The notes beneath the pieces were generated by a model that did not search any database, had not been told where the DNA came from, and saw nothing but the letters and a program-made list of their open reading frames with translations. A stretch of 64,000 bases of DNA from Pseudoalteromonas sp. Z1A8 (GTDB lineage: Bacteria > Pseudomonadota > Gammaproteobacteria > Enterobacterales > Alteromonadaceae). Positions 11,730 through 20,263 of this stretch are shown here, in pieces; within the stretch, counting starts at the first letter, position 1; every line of letters starts with the position of its first letter. The position numbers and the translations under genes are program-made. The DNA is taken from assembly GCF_011378855.1 (NCBI RefSeq), contig NZ_WTLB01000003.1:62001-126000 (forward strand). Direction: 5' to 3'.

Positions 11730-12734
11730 ATGCACACATTGGCTGATCATTACTTTTCAAGTATTCTTGATTACTTACAAGCGCAAGGCATTAGTACTAA
11801 AACGGCTTTGCACGCTATTAGCTTTGACGAATTTAGTAATCAACGTGCCCATCAATTAGCGCCGCGTATTAGTTTAAATAGTTACAATGCTTTATTAGTT
11901 TATGGCAAGAAAACACTTAACGATCCTCTTTTTGGTTTTACCCTAGGTCAGCAAATTCGCACTGCTGACTACGGCGTTTTAGGTTACTTAATTGAATCAA
12001 GCGATAACTTAAGCAGTGCCATTAAAGCATTGTTAAGCTACGATAGTTTGGTGGCTGATATTGGTAAAGCCAAGTTTGAACTAAATACTGATACAGCAAC
12101 TATTCGTTGGATTGCTCACCAAAGTTGCAATGAGCATGTTGTTTTACGAAACATGACCGCGTGGGTAAGTGTGATTCGCCAGTTAATAAATTTAACGCTT
12201 TCGCCAAGTAGTATTAGTTTCACTTATAATTGGTTGCCATCGCAAAGGCGCGCCCTTGAATCATGGTTTAAATGCCCTGTAAAAAGCAGTGCTGAATATA
12301 ATCAAATTAGCTTTCCGAGCCATTATTTAACGCTGCCCTTTAAAACCGATAACGCCATTATTAATTCTACTTTTAAGCAATTGTCAGAGCAGCAACTCTC
12401 TAACTTTAAAAGCCAGCAGTGCATTGACGATAAAGTTAATCAGTTACTTACAGCTAAAACCACCTTGCAAAACTGCAACCTAATATCCATAGCTAATGCG
12501 CTTAATTTAACACCCCGAACGCTACAACGACGCTTAAAACAACAAAACTTAACCTTTGCTCAGCTACTTGAAAAAGAACGTAAAAAACGAGCTAATACCT
12601 TAATCGGTAACATGCCACTTGCTGAACTATCTAATATTTTAGGATTTCAAGATCAAAGCTCTTTTAATCGAGCTTTTTTACGCTGGCATGAGTGCTCGCC
12701 TTTAAAATTTATAAAAATATCCACATCAAAGTAA
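11730..12734 (+). CDS. AraC family regulator with arabinose-binding-type N-terminal domain
   Basis: 334 residues. The N-terminal region (about 20-205) matches the Arabinose_bd type found in OruR/MmsR-like activators (DPLFGFTLGQQIRTADYGVLGYL). The C-terminal region (about 235-330) is the AraC helix-turn-helix pair (NLTPRTLQRRLKQQNLTFAQL, then FQDQSSFNRAFLRWHECSP). It is divergent from the SRPBCC/hydroxylase pair with about 97 bp between starts, so control of that pair is the simplest reading. Confidence 0.88.
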   Translation: MHTLADHYFSSILDYLQAQGISTKTALHAISFDEFSNQRAHQLAPRISLNSYNALLVYGKKTLNDPLFGFTLGQQIRTADYGVLGYLIESSDNLSSAIKALLSYDSLVADIGKAKFELNTDTATIRWIAHQSCNEHVVLRNMTAWVSVIRQLINLTLSPSSISFTYNWLPSQRRALESWFKCPVKSSAEYNQISFPSHYLTLPFKTDNAIINSTFKQLSEQQLSNFKSQQCIDDKVNQLLTAKTTLQNCNLISIANALNLTPRTLQRRLKQQNLTFAQLLEKERKKRANTLIGNMPLAELSNILGFQDQSSFNRAFLRWHECSPLKFIKISTSK

Positions 12735-12834
12735 GGCCACTGCGTTGTTTATTTACATTAAATAAACATAACGTGTATACCTTTTAACCAGCACTCTTTA
12801 CACTAGCGATAATATTATTTAAAAAGATTTGTTT

Positions 12835-13608
12835 ATGTTAGTTCGTGTTGTATTTAGTGCCTGTGTATTTATGTTTTATAGCGTCATATGTAACGCAGAT
12901 ACGATCACATTTATAGCTGAAGACCTTCCTCCTTATCACTTTAAAAATCAGCAAGGTGAAGTAAGCGGCGCTTTAGTCGACATTGCCAAAGCAGTTGTGA
13001 AGCAAACAAACTTAACCGCTAATTTTGAAATAATGCCTATGGCCCGCGTTTTTAAGGAGCATCAAACAAATACCAACGCCATAATGTTGTCTTTGTTAAA
13101 AACCCCAGAGCGGATTAATAAATATACGTGGTTAGGCGAAGTGTATTTTGCAGATGCTTATTTAATTAGCTTAAAAAGCCATGTAGATGAAGTTGTTCAC
13201 TTAAATTTTGCTAAAGAGTATAAAGTAGCAACCATTCGTGGCTACCTGAGCGAAGCCTACTTAAAGCAAAAAGGCTTTACCGAAAATAACAATTTAATAC
13301 TGGTCAGTTACTATAATCAACTTTGGCAAATGCTTTATAAAAACCGGATCGACTTTGTAGTAACTAATACACTTACACTTAATAACGAGCTAAAAAGCCT
13401 AGGACTCGATCCTAGCCTAATAACAAAACGAATTCATTTAAGCGATCTTCCCTCTTCACTTAATTTTGCAGCAAGTAATCAACTTAATCCTAAAACAGCT
13501 AAAGCACTCTCTGACGCATTAAGTAACATTAAAGAAAATGGTGAATACCATGCCATTTTAAACAAGTGGCAACTTTTATTACCAAACACGACTAACATGC
13601 AGCACTAA
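12835..13608 (+). CDS. Orphan periplasmic solute-binding protein, family 3 type
   Basis: About 257 residues from the ATG at 12835 (a TTG at 12829 is also in frame). A signal peptide ends near CNADTITF. The mature part has the family-3 fold of amino-acid-binding proteins: FIAEDLPPYHFKNQQGEVSG at the start, the central hinge region, and DFVVTNTLTLNNELKSLG. No ABC permease or ATPase lies nearby. Such orphan binding proteins are common in marine Alteromonadales and may serve signalling or a distant transporter. Confidence 0.85.
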   Translation: MLVRVVFSACVFMFYSVICNADTITFIAEDLPPYHFKNQQGEVSGALVDIAKAVVKQTNLTANFEIMPMARVFKEHQTNTNAIMLSLLKTPERINKYTWLGEVYFADAYLISLKSHVDEVVHLNFAKEYKVATIRGYLSEAYLKQKGFTENNNLILVSYYNQLWQMLYKNRIDFVVTNTLTLNNELKSLGLDPSLITKRIHLSDLPSSLNFAASNQLNPKTAKALSDALSNIKENGEYHAILNKWQLLLPNTTNMQH

Positions 13609-13968
13609 CCATAGTTAAAGCCCGACATTAGTTATTGGCAGTGGTTATTTAGTTATTTGCTAAACGCTGCAAAGCAAACTAAAAAGTTAAAAATCTCCTC
13701 TCCCCCCAAAAAATAGACTGCGCCTTAGCGCCAAAATCTACGTTATACATCACTAAATGAATAGCCAAGCACATAAAAAACACATACCGCAAACACTTCC
13801 ATAAAAGCCGTTAAAAAACACCCAAACCAAATTGGTATAACAAAAAAATCATTTAAAAAATATTTAATTTTACTAATTGGTAAGTTTTAATTGTTAAATT
13901 GGTATGCTAGATTGAGATTAAGCGATGCCTGTACCGCACAATTTTTACTTCATCACACAGAGACAATA
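13609..13968 (+). promoter_or_regulatory. Intergenic region with three AATTGGTA half-sites before the alginate lyase
   Basis: No gene is seen in these 360 bp. The part near the lyase has AATTGGTAT at about 13830 (inside the palindrome ACCAAATTGGT), TAATTGGTAAG near 13874 and AAATTGGTATGC near 13897. The dyad resembles GntR-family uronate-regulator operators (UxuR/ExuR type, TTGGTATACCAA). A TATGCT near 13903 could be the -10 box, so the last site would overlap the promoter. The site assignment is inference. Confidence 0.4.
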
Positions 13969-15066
13969 ATGATAAAAAATACATCCACATTTAAACTTAC
14001 GGCTTTAGCCGTTATCACCCCTTTACTTTTTACCGCTTGTTCAAGTACCCAAAGCACTAATCAGCAAAGCGATGCGCCAGTACCTGCAACAAAGTTTGAT
14101 TTATCTCACTGGAAAATAAATGTACCAGTTGATTTAAACAACGACGGTAAAATTGATGAAATAGATGTAGAAGAAATTCAGACTTACGCACACCCTGATT
14201 TTTTCTACCTTGATGAAAAAGGCTACATGGTATTTACCTCCCCTAATAAAGCGCTTACAAGTGCTAACTCTACTAATACCCGTAGTGAACTTAGACAGAT
14301 GATCCGTGGATCAAATACTAAAATTAAAACTAAACATTCTAAAAACAATTTTGCTTTAGCTGTTCACCCGCTATCTGACCGATTTGGCTCTGTTGGTGGA
14401 AAAATGGAAGCAACATTAAAAGTAGATCACGTTGCGCTACGTGCGACTGATCCTGATAAAAAAGCAGCTTACTCGGTTGTTGTAGGTCAAATTCACGCAG
14501 GTAAAGATCAAGCTCTTATTGATACCAAGCTTGGTTACGGCTGGGGTAATGAGCCGCTTAAAATTTATTACAAAAAATGGCCAGGACATAAAACAGGCTC
14601 AGTTTTTTGGAACTACGAACGTAACTTAGCTAAAACGAATCCTGACCGTACAGACATTACTTACCCTGTTTGGGGTAATACATGGGAAAACCCTAACGAG
14701 CCAGGCGGTGCAGGTATTGCACTAGGTGAAGAATTTAGCTACACGGTAAATGTGTATAAAAATGTTATGCACCTTACATTTAGCGCACAAGGCAAAGAAG
14801 ACGTTAATTACTCTATTAACTTAGGTAATAACGTAGATGCTTATGGCAAAGTGGACGAAAAAGACCATCCACATGGCTACGCTGCAGATTGGCATTACTT
14901 TAAAGCCGGCGCTTATAACCAATGTAGTACTAAAAGCGCGAAAGGTATTTGGTACCCAGGTTGTTTAGGTACTGGCGATTGGTCTACAGATAAACAAAAT
15001 GGCGATTACGCTCAAGTAAGCTTTAGTAAACTAGAGTTGAGCCCTGCGACACCGCCAACAAAATAA
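13969..15066 (+). CDS. Alginate lyase lipoprotein (PL7-type, alginate_lyase2 domain)
   Basis: 365 residues from the ATG at 13969, preceded by GAGA; the frame extends upstream to 13891 but without signal-peptide logic. A lipoprotein signal peptide ends at LLFTAC with Cys24. The catalytic domain starts FDLSHWKINVPV and shows the three PL7 motifs: RSELR (105-109), QIH (174-176) and YFKAGAYNQ (310-318). QIH-type enzymes usually accept G-rich alginate. Residues 55-66 (DLNNDGKIDEID) form an EF-hand-like calcium loop inserted after the first strand. It acts by beta-elimination on alginate, probably at the outer membrane. PL18 enzymes share these motifs and cannot be fully excluded. Confidence 0.9.
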   Translation: MIKNTSTFKLTALAVITPLLFTACSSTQSTNQQSDAPVPATKFDLSHWKINVPVDLNNDGKIDEIDVEEIQTYAHPDFFYLDEKGYMVFTSPNKALTSANSTNTRSELRQMIRGSNTKIKTKHSKNNFALAVHPLSDRFGSVGGKMEATLKVDHVALRATDPDKKAAYSVVVGQIHAGKDQALIDTKLGYGWGNEPLKIYYKKWPGHKTGSVFWNYERNLAKTNPDRTDITYPVWGNTWENPNEPGGAGIALGEEFSYTVNVYKNVMHLTFSAQGKEDVNYSINLGNNVDAYGKVDEKDHPHGYAADWHYFKAGAYNQCSTKSAKGIWYPGCLGTGDWSTDKQNGDYAQVSFSKLELSPATPPTK

Positions 15067-15070
15067 CGCC

Positions 15071-15472
15071 TTAGCCTAATACTGCTTCAGATAAGTAATT
15101 TTTTAGTGATGTAAACAGTGGCGTTGGTAGATTATTAATATCGCACCAGCGCCACTTTAAACATTTATTAGGTTCTTTAAGCTCAGGCTCTCCGCCTTCA
15201 AAATCAGCTTTTACATACAACGTAATATAGTGCTTGTTCTCTGCTGTAAAAATATCATTGGTAAAATCAAGCTTGGTAATTTTACTTACTTTTAAACCTG
15301 TTTCTTCAAACACTTCTCGTATTGCACATTGCTCAACACTTTCACCAAATTCTAAATGCCCGCCGGGCGTTGCCCATGTATTTTCACCATGTGCACCTAT
15401 TCGCTCACCTAATAAAATAGTGTTTTGGCGCATAATAATAACTGCTACGCCTACTCGTACTGTGTTACTCAT
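15071..15472 (-). CDS. NUDIX hydrolase
   Basis: 133 residues with a perfect Nudix box: GHLEFGE, seven residues, then REVFEETGL. The family cleaves nucleoside diphosphates linked to another moiety; the substrate is unpredictable. The N-terminal strand (VRVGVAVIIMRQNTILLGER) and GENTWATPGG are typical of the MutT-like/ADP-sugar group. It converges on the alginate lyase gene with a 4-bp gap. Confidence 0.9.
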   Translation of the reverse strand: MSNTVRVGVAVIIMRQNTILLGERIGAHGENTWATPGGHLEFGESVEQCAIREVFEETGLKVSKITKLDFTNDIFTAENKHYITLYVKADFEGGEPELKEPNKCLKWRWCDINNLPTPLFTSLKNYLSEAVLG

Positions 15473-15656
15473 AAATTTTTTTCACTTATTTTAATTGCCC
15501 GCCATGCTGAGCTACACGCTTTATTTTGTCAATTTTGTATTTTTAAAACCAGTGTGTTGTTCAACTTTTAGCCGACCAAGGTCGAATAGCTTGCTTGCTA
15601 AAAAAAGCCTACATTTTGTAAGGTCTCTCACACATATCTAGTTTTAGGAGCCTTAC

Positions 15657-17540
15657 ATGTCAGGCAAATATCAACAGCAATATAATGAATTCAAGCAAAA
15701 CCCAGCCGAGTTTTGGCTTAAACAAAGTAACAATATTCCATGGTATAAAGTACCAAAGCAAGCATACACACAAGACGACGACGGGCTTTACCATTGGTTT
15801 AGCGACGGGCAATTAAATACTAGTTTTTTAGCGCTAGACCAACACGTTATTGCCGGGTTTGGCGAGCAAACTGCACTGATTTACGACTCCCCTGTCACTA
15901 ATACAAAGCAAACTTATAGCTACTCACAACTACAACAAGAAGTGGCTAAATTTGCAGGCGTAATACAATCGTTAGGTGTTAAAAAAGGCGACCGCGTTGT
16001 TATTTATATGCCAATGATCCCACAAGCTGTTATTGGTATGTTGGCGTGCGCTCGCTTAGGGGCGATTCATTCGGTGGTATTTGGTGGGTTTGCTGCGCAC
16101 GAGCTGGCTGTACGCATTGATGATGCCAAGCCCAAACTTATACTTAGCGCCTCATGTGGTGTTGAAGTAAACAGCGTTATTGAATATAAACCACTTATTG
16201 ATAACGCAATAGACTTAGCTGCGCACAAAGTAGAACACTGCATTATTTATCAGCGCCCACAAGTTACCGCCACTCTTAAGCCTAAACGAGACATAGATTG
16301 GACTCAGGCAATGCAAACAGCTGCAATCGCAGATCCGGTGCCTGTAAATGGTAACGATCCGCTTTATATTTTATATACCTCAGGCACGACAGGCACACCC
16401 AAAGGCGTAGTGCGCGAAAATGGCGGTCACGCAGTGGCAATGCAATACAGCATGGAAACCGTTTATGGTATGAAGCCCGGCGACGTATTTTGGGCAGCGT
16501 CTGACATTGGCTGGGTAGTTGGGCACTCTTATATAGTTTACGCACCGCTAATGTATCGCTGCGCGACCGTATTATATGAAGGTAAACCGGTTAAAACACC
16601 CGACGCCAGTGCATTTTGGCGCGTGGTTGAAGAGTATAAAGTAAATGCATTATTTAGTGCCCCCACCGCCTTTAGAGCAATTAAAAAAGAAGACCCAAAT
16701 GCCGATGGTTTTAATCAATACGATACCTCTAGCTTAAAACGTTTGTTTTTAGCCGGCGAGCGATTGGACCCTCCCACTTACGAGTGGCTTAAAGAAAAAA
16801 CCAAACTGCCAGTGCTCGATCATTGGTGGCAAACCGAAACTGGCTGGGCTATTGCTTGTAACCCTGTAGGGCTTGAGTACTTAGCAACAAAACCTGGCAG
16901 CTCTACCGTGCCTACTCCAGGTTTTGACGTGCGAATATTAGATATGGATGGCAATGAATGCGCAGCTAACGAGCAAGGCGCCGTGGTAATTAAACTGCCA
17001 CTTCCACCGGGTTGCCTACCAACAATTTGGCAAGATACCCCGCGCTTTAAAGCAAGCTACCTAAATGAATACGAGGGTTATTATTTATCTGGAGATGGCG
17101 GTTATATTGATGAAGACGGCTACCTATTTATTATGGGCAGAACCGACGACGTTATAAATGTAGCAGGACATAGGCTTTCTACCGGCGAAATGGAAGAGAT
17201 AGTAGCCGCGCACCCTGCTGTTGCCGAATGCGCTGTTTTTGGTGTGAACGATCCTCTAAAAGGGCAGCTTCCTATGGGAATGATCGTGCTTAAAAATGAT
17301 TTTATGGGCTCAAGTACCGACGTAGAACAAGCGCTTGTTTTAAGTGTTCGTAATCAGATTGGCGCTATTGCGTGCCTTAAAAATATAGTTAGCGTAGATA
17401 GGTTGCCCAAAACACGCTCGGGTAAAATACTGCGTAAAAATTTACGTCAACTAGTTGATGGCGAAGAGCTACAAATACCTTCAACCATAGATGATGCCAG
17501 TATCTTTGAAGAAATAAACCAACAACTAACACAAAGATAA
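15657..17540 (+). CDS. prpE: Propionate--CoA ligase, PrpE-like
   Basis: 627 residues (E. coli PrpE has 628), an acyl-adenylating enzyme of the acetyl-CoA synthetase group. Visible marks are the N-terminal ACS cap, the phosphate-binding YTSGTTGTPKG loop, the WWQTETGW motif, the hinge region with SGDGGYIDEDGYLFIMGRTDD, and the C-terminal SGKILRK lysine used in catalysis and acetylation control. A TAGGAG ribosome binding site precedes the ATG. It is monocistronic here and not in a methylcitrate operon, so related short-chain acyl substrates are possible. Confidence 0.88.
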   Translation: MSGKYQQQYNEFKQNPAEFWLKQSNNIPWYKVPKQAYTQDDDGLYHWFSDGQLNTSFLALDQHVIAGFGEQTALIYDSPVTNTKQTYSYSQLQQEVAKFAGVIQSLGVKKGDRVVIYMPMIPQAVIGMLACARLGAIHSVVFGGFAAHELAVRIDDAKPKLILSASCGVEVNSVIEYKPLIDNAIDLAAHKVEHCIIYQRPQVTATLKPKRDIDWTQAMQTAAIADPVPVNGNDPLYILYTSGTTGTPKGVVRENGGHAVAMQYSMETVYGMKPGDVFWAASDIGWVVGHSYIVYAPLMYRCATVLYEGKPVKTPDASAFWRVVEEYKVNALFSAPTAFRAIKKEDPNADGFNQYDTSSLKRLFLAGERLDPPTYEWLKEKTKLPVLDHWWQTETGWAIACNPVGLEYLATKPGSSTVPTPGFDVRILDMDGNECAANEQGAVVIKLPLPPGCLPTIWQDTPRFKASYLNEYEGYYLSGDGGYIDEDGYLFIMGRTDDVINVAGHRLSTGEMEEIVAAHPAVAECAVFGVNDPLKGQLPMGMIVLKNDFMGSSTDVEQALVLSVRNQIGAIACLKNIVSVDRLPKTRSGKILRKNLRQLVDGEELQIPSTIDDASIFEEINQQLTQR

Positions 17541-17556
17541 ACCCAACCAACCTATC

Positions 17557-17583
17557 TAAAGCCATTTTTATAATGGCTTTTTA
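17557..17583 (+). terminator. Terminator of prpE
   Basis: AAAGCCATT and AATGGCTTT enclose a short loop and are followed by a T-rich tract, 17 bases after the prpE stop. Confidence 0.8.
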
Positions 17584-17625
17584 TTTCATCCTTATATTTG
17601 ATCCTTTTACTTAAGTTTAGGTTTA

Positions 17626-17660
17626 GTTTTAAGTTTTAAGTTTTAAGTTTTAAGCTTTAA
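17626..17660 (+). repeat. Heptanucleotide tandem repeat (GTTTTAA)
   Basis: Four perfect copies of GTTTTAA (17626-17653) are followed by one copy with a single mismatch (GCTTTAA). Related degenerate GTTTAG units come just before. The repeat lies about 90 bp upstream of the MBL-fold gene, a position where copy-number changes could alter promoter geometry. Confidence 0.85.
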
Positions 17661-17749
17661 TTAAACCAATCACTGAAATTTTTTGCGACTTTGCGCTTTC
17701 TTCTTTTAATAGCGTTATTAATTTAATCTATTTAAAAAAGGAATGGTGT

Positions 17750-18607
17750 ATGCCCCGCTTGCTACAAAAACTATTAACTACAGCCCTATTATTTATAGGC
17801 TTTGCCACACAAGCCTATGAAATAGAAGACTTAGGGGACGGCCTCCACCGCTTTATAGACGACAGACACCGCTCCGTATTTTTAATCACTCCTGAGGGCG
17901 CAGTTGTTACCGACCCACTTAATAAAAAAGCCGCCACCTGGTTAAAAGAGCAAATTAAAACTCGCTACAACGTACCGGTAAAGTATGTAATTTATAGCCA
18001 TAATCACAGCGATCATATTTACGGCGCCGAGGTATTTAAAAGCCCGCACACCACTTTTGTAGCGCATAAACTCGCTGCGCAAGATATTAAAAACACACAA
18101 ATGAAAACCGTAACACCCAACCTTACCTTTGATAACGAGCTACTGCTTACCCTTGGTGATTCAACAGTAAAGCTTAACTATCATGGTCCAAACGATGGTC
18201 GTGGTTCGGTTAGTGTATTATTCGAAAAGCAAAAAACATTGTTTGTTGTTGATTGGATTGTTATTGGCAGAATGCCGTGGCAAAAACTGTGGAGTTACGA
18301 TATTCAAGGCATGATTAACTCAACCCAAGCGGTACTCAAATACGACTTTAATACTTTTGTAGGTGGACATGCCGATATTGGCAGCAAGGCTGATGTAGCG
18401 CGTTACTTAAGTTACTTAGAGCTTTTATATAGCCAAGTAACCGCAGGCGTTTTAGCTGGTAATACACTTGACAAAATTAAACAAAATGTAAAGTTAGACC
18501 AATTTAGTGACTTTAAGCAGTTTGATGCATGGTTACCGCTTAACATAGAAGGCGTGTACGAGCGTTTAATGGAAGAGTCTGGTATGGGTTGGCGCAGCGA
18601 TTTGTAA
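17750..18607 (+). CDS. Secreted MBL-fold metallohydrolase
   Basis: 285 residues with an N-terminal signal peptide ending near ATQAYEIED. The metallo-beta-lactamase fold is marked by HNHSDH (zinc site) in the loop after VKYVIYSHN, a later VDWIVIG strand carrying the bridging Asp, and GGHADIG with the last His. Its closest known relatives are periplasmic MBL hydrolases of unknown substrate; class B beta-lactamase activity is possible but not supported by the loops. An AAGGAA site precedes the ATG. Confidence 0.87.
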   Translation: MPRLLQKLLTTALLFIGFATQAYEIEDLGDGLHRFIDDRHRSVFLITPEGAVVTDPLNKKAATWLKEQIKTRYNVPVKYVIYSHNHSDHIYGAEVFKSPHTTFVAHKLAAQDIKNTQMKTVTPNLTFDNELLLTLGDSTVKLNYHGPNDGRGSVSVLFEKQKTLFVVDWIVIGRMPWQKLWSYDIQGMINSTQAVLKYDFNTFVGGHADIGSKADVARYLSYLELLYSQVTAGVLAGNTLDKIKQNVKLDQFSDFKQFDAWLPLNIEGVYERLMEESGMGWRSDL

Positions 18608-18623
18608 GCTTTAGTCTAATAAT

Positions 18624-18657
18624 CATTGGTATTGCCGTATTTAACGCAATACCAATG
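18624..18657. other. Long perfect hairpin after the MBL gene
   Basis: CATTGGTATTGC and GCAATACCAATG form a 12-bp perfect stem around a 10-base loop. There is no proper T run, so it may be a repeat remnant or an mRNA-end hairpin rather than a classical terminator. The rest of the 270-bp gap down to 18877 shows nothing else. Confidence 0.6.
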
Positions 18658-18877
18658 TATTCATTAATTAAATAAGGTTATTACTGATCAAACCTTTTTA
18701 ATCTATCCCAATTACTTTAAGCAGTAACCTACATATAAACCGAGTAAGTAGTACTCCAAAAGCTCGCTAACATTGCCAACATTTACTGCGCCTAGTTCAT
18801 TTACACAAACCCACGCTTTGGGAATAAACATGCTTTATAGGCTGGGTATATTTAGGTATTTTAAAAACGTCTTAGGT

Positions 18878-19222
18878 TTACCAAGCATTCATAGGGATTT
18901 TTAAAGGTACCTTGCTACCATCTTCATTCTCTAAAAGTAATTGTAAAATCTCTCCAGACTCCTTGCGCATTAATTCTTTTGCTTCACTGGCAGGGCAGCC
19001 TGGAATTTTACAATTTTCTATAGAAATTATTTTCTGCCCAGCAACAATCCCTGCTTTTTCAGCGGGTGAATTAGGCTCTACTTTTTCAATAACAAATGAT
19101 GTTACCGTCGGGCTAAAAAAACCATCAGCGCCAACGTTCCCCGAAATTCCAAGTTTAACCTCCTCTGCAGCCAAGGCATTGAAAGAAATAATTGAGATTA
19201 AAATAATTATGAATTTGAACAT
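18878..19222 (-). CDS. Small secreted PDZ-domain protein
   Basis: About 114 residues from the ATG at 19222, chosen because GGAGTG lies 9 bases upstream and a clean signal peptide (MFKFIIILISIISFNALA) follows; the frame opens at 19273. The mature part is a single PDZ-like domain: PTVTSFVIEKVEPNSPAEKA, then GIVAGQKIISIENCKIPGC. Free PDZ domains of this size occur as regulators or scaffolds of periplasmic proteases. Two cysteines (in CKIPGC) could form a disulphide. No protease is adjacent. Confidence 0.8.
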   Translation of the reverse strand: MFKFIIILISIISFNALAAEEVKLGISGNVGADGFFSPTVTSFVIEKVEPNSPAEKAGIVAGQKIISIENCKIPGCPASEAKELMRKESGEILQLLLENEDGSKVPLKIPMNAW

Positions 19223-19334
19223 ATGAATTAACACTCCATGTAAGTCTATAGATGGTGAATAATAATTCACCAAAATTTTGATCTAATTAGAAATAGTCAA
19301 CTGTCATTTTTCTGTTTTATGCTTGTTATGTGAT

Positions 19335-20078
19335 TTATAACGCACGAGCTAAATCAACTTCATATCCTGAATGCTGTAGCTCTTTGATAACGTCCATTTT
19401 CCATGCGCCACGATCATCAAAATCATTATAAACGACTCCACTAATGTCATTTGGAGTTTCTATATTTCCCTTAACCAACGCAGTAACTTTTCTTCGTCCC
19501 AATCGTCCAATAAAATAGCCATGTTCAAAAACTACATTTTGGCGAGCCCTTGGTTTGCAATCGTCACCGCTTTTAGCTCCTACATCACATGGAGTGTAAA
19601 GCACTATTGCATAACCAACATCGCCGTAAGATTCAATTTTTTCAATAATCGTCTGGCTTGAACTAGCCTGCTCATGCAAAATAATTGGTGTTAAACCAAT
19701 TTTTTCTATGAACCTTGCTAAGGTAACTTTTGCTAATTCATCTTGCCCATGAACTATAAATATTTTCTTATTCGTTTCATTGGAAACTGATGGATAATGA
19801 GATTTAGGAGAAAAATTTTTATTCATCTTTTTTACATCTATTTGATAGCCAGAAGGAAGCCCACCCATTTTTTCATGAAAACCAGGATCGACAACTTCAT
19901 AAAGTTCAACGCCACCATTTGACATAGTACGTTCAATAAAATCACCAGCTTCAATTAATACATCAGATCTATGAATGAAAATTTTATTTTTCTGCACGCT
20001 AGCAGCAATATCATCATGCTCTTCGCCACTAGACCGCATAATTCTAACTTTATCTTTAAGTAAATCACCAAATGGCAT
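19335..20078 (-). CDS. TIR-like domain protein with unknown N-terminal domain, putative defence effector
   Basis: 247 residues from the ATG at 20078, chosen because a near-consensus Shine-Dalgarno AAGGAGGCG lies directly before it; the longer frame from 20156 lacks one. The C-terminal part (about 105-245) is the TIR-like nucleotide-binding type: KIFIVHGQDELAKVTLARFI, then SYGDVGYAIVLYTPCDVG and RARQNVVFEHGYFIGRLGR. The Glu at 185 is in the place of the NADase glutamate of TIR enzymes. The N-terminal 85 residues are strand-rich (KIFIHRSDVLIEAGDFIER) and not recognised. Family members of this kind occur in anti-phage systems as NAD-depleting effectors. It is solitary here, with no cyclase, sensor or integrase adjacent. 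Confidence 0.82.
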   Translation of the reverse strand: MPFGDLLKDKVRIMRSSGEEHDDIAASVQKNKIFIHRSDVLIEAGDFIERTMSNGGVELYEVVDPGFHEKMGGLPSGYQIDVKKMNKNFSPKSHYPSVSNETNKKIFIVHGQDELAKVTLARFIEKIGLTPIILHEQASSSQTIIEKIESYGDVGYAIVLYTPCDVGAKSGDDCKPRARQNVVFEHGYFIGRLGRRKVTALVKGNIETPNDISGVVYNDFDDRGAWKMDVIKELQHSGYEVDLARAL

Positions 20079-20263
20079 ATCGCCTCCTTGCTTTTTAATC
20101 ACATAATTATTTGATAGTGGTCGATCCACACGCATTTCTACTCGCGTTACGCTCACATATTTTCTTACTTATAGTTTTAGCAAATTACTTAACACATTAC
20201 TATCACTAAGTTTTTTATATTCTCAGCGTTAAATTAAATATTTTTGAATGTAAAAAAAGCGTA

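Noticed and set aside
18624-18657. Hairpin after the MBL gene as an intrinsic terminator
   Set aside because: The stem is perfect but no T run follows, so it is kept only as an unassigned hairpin.
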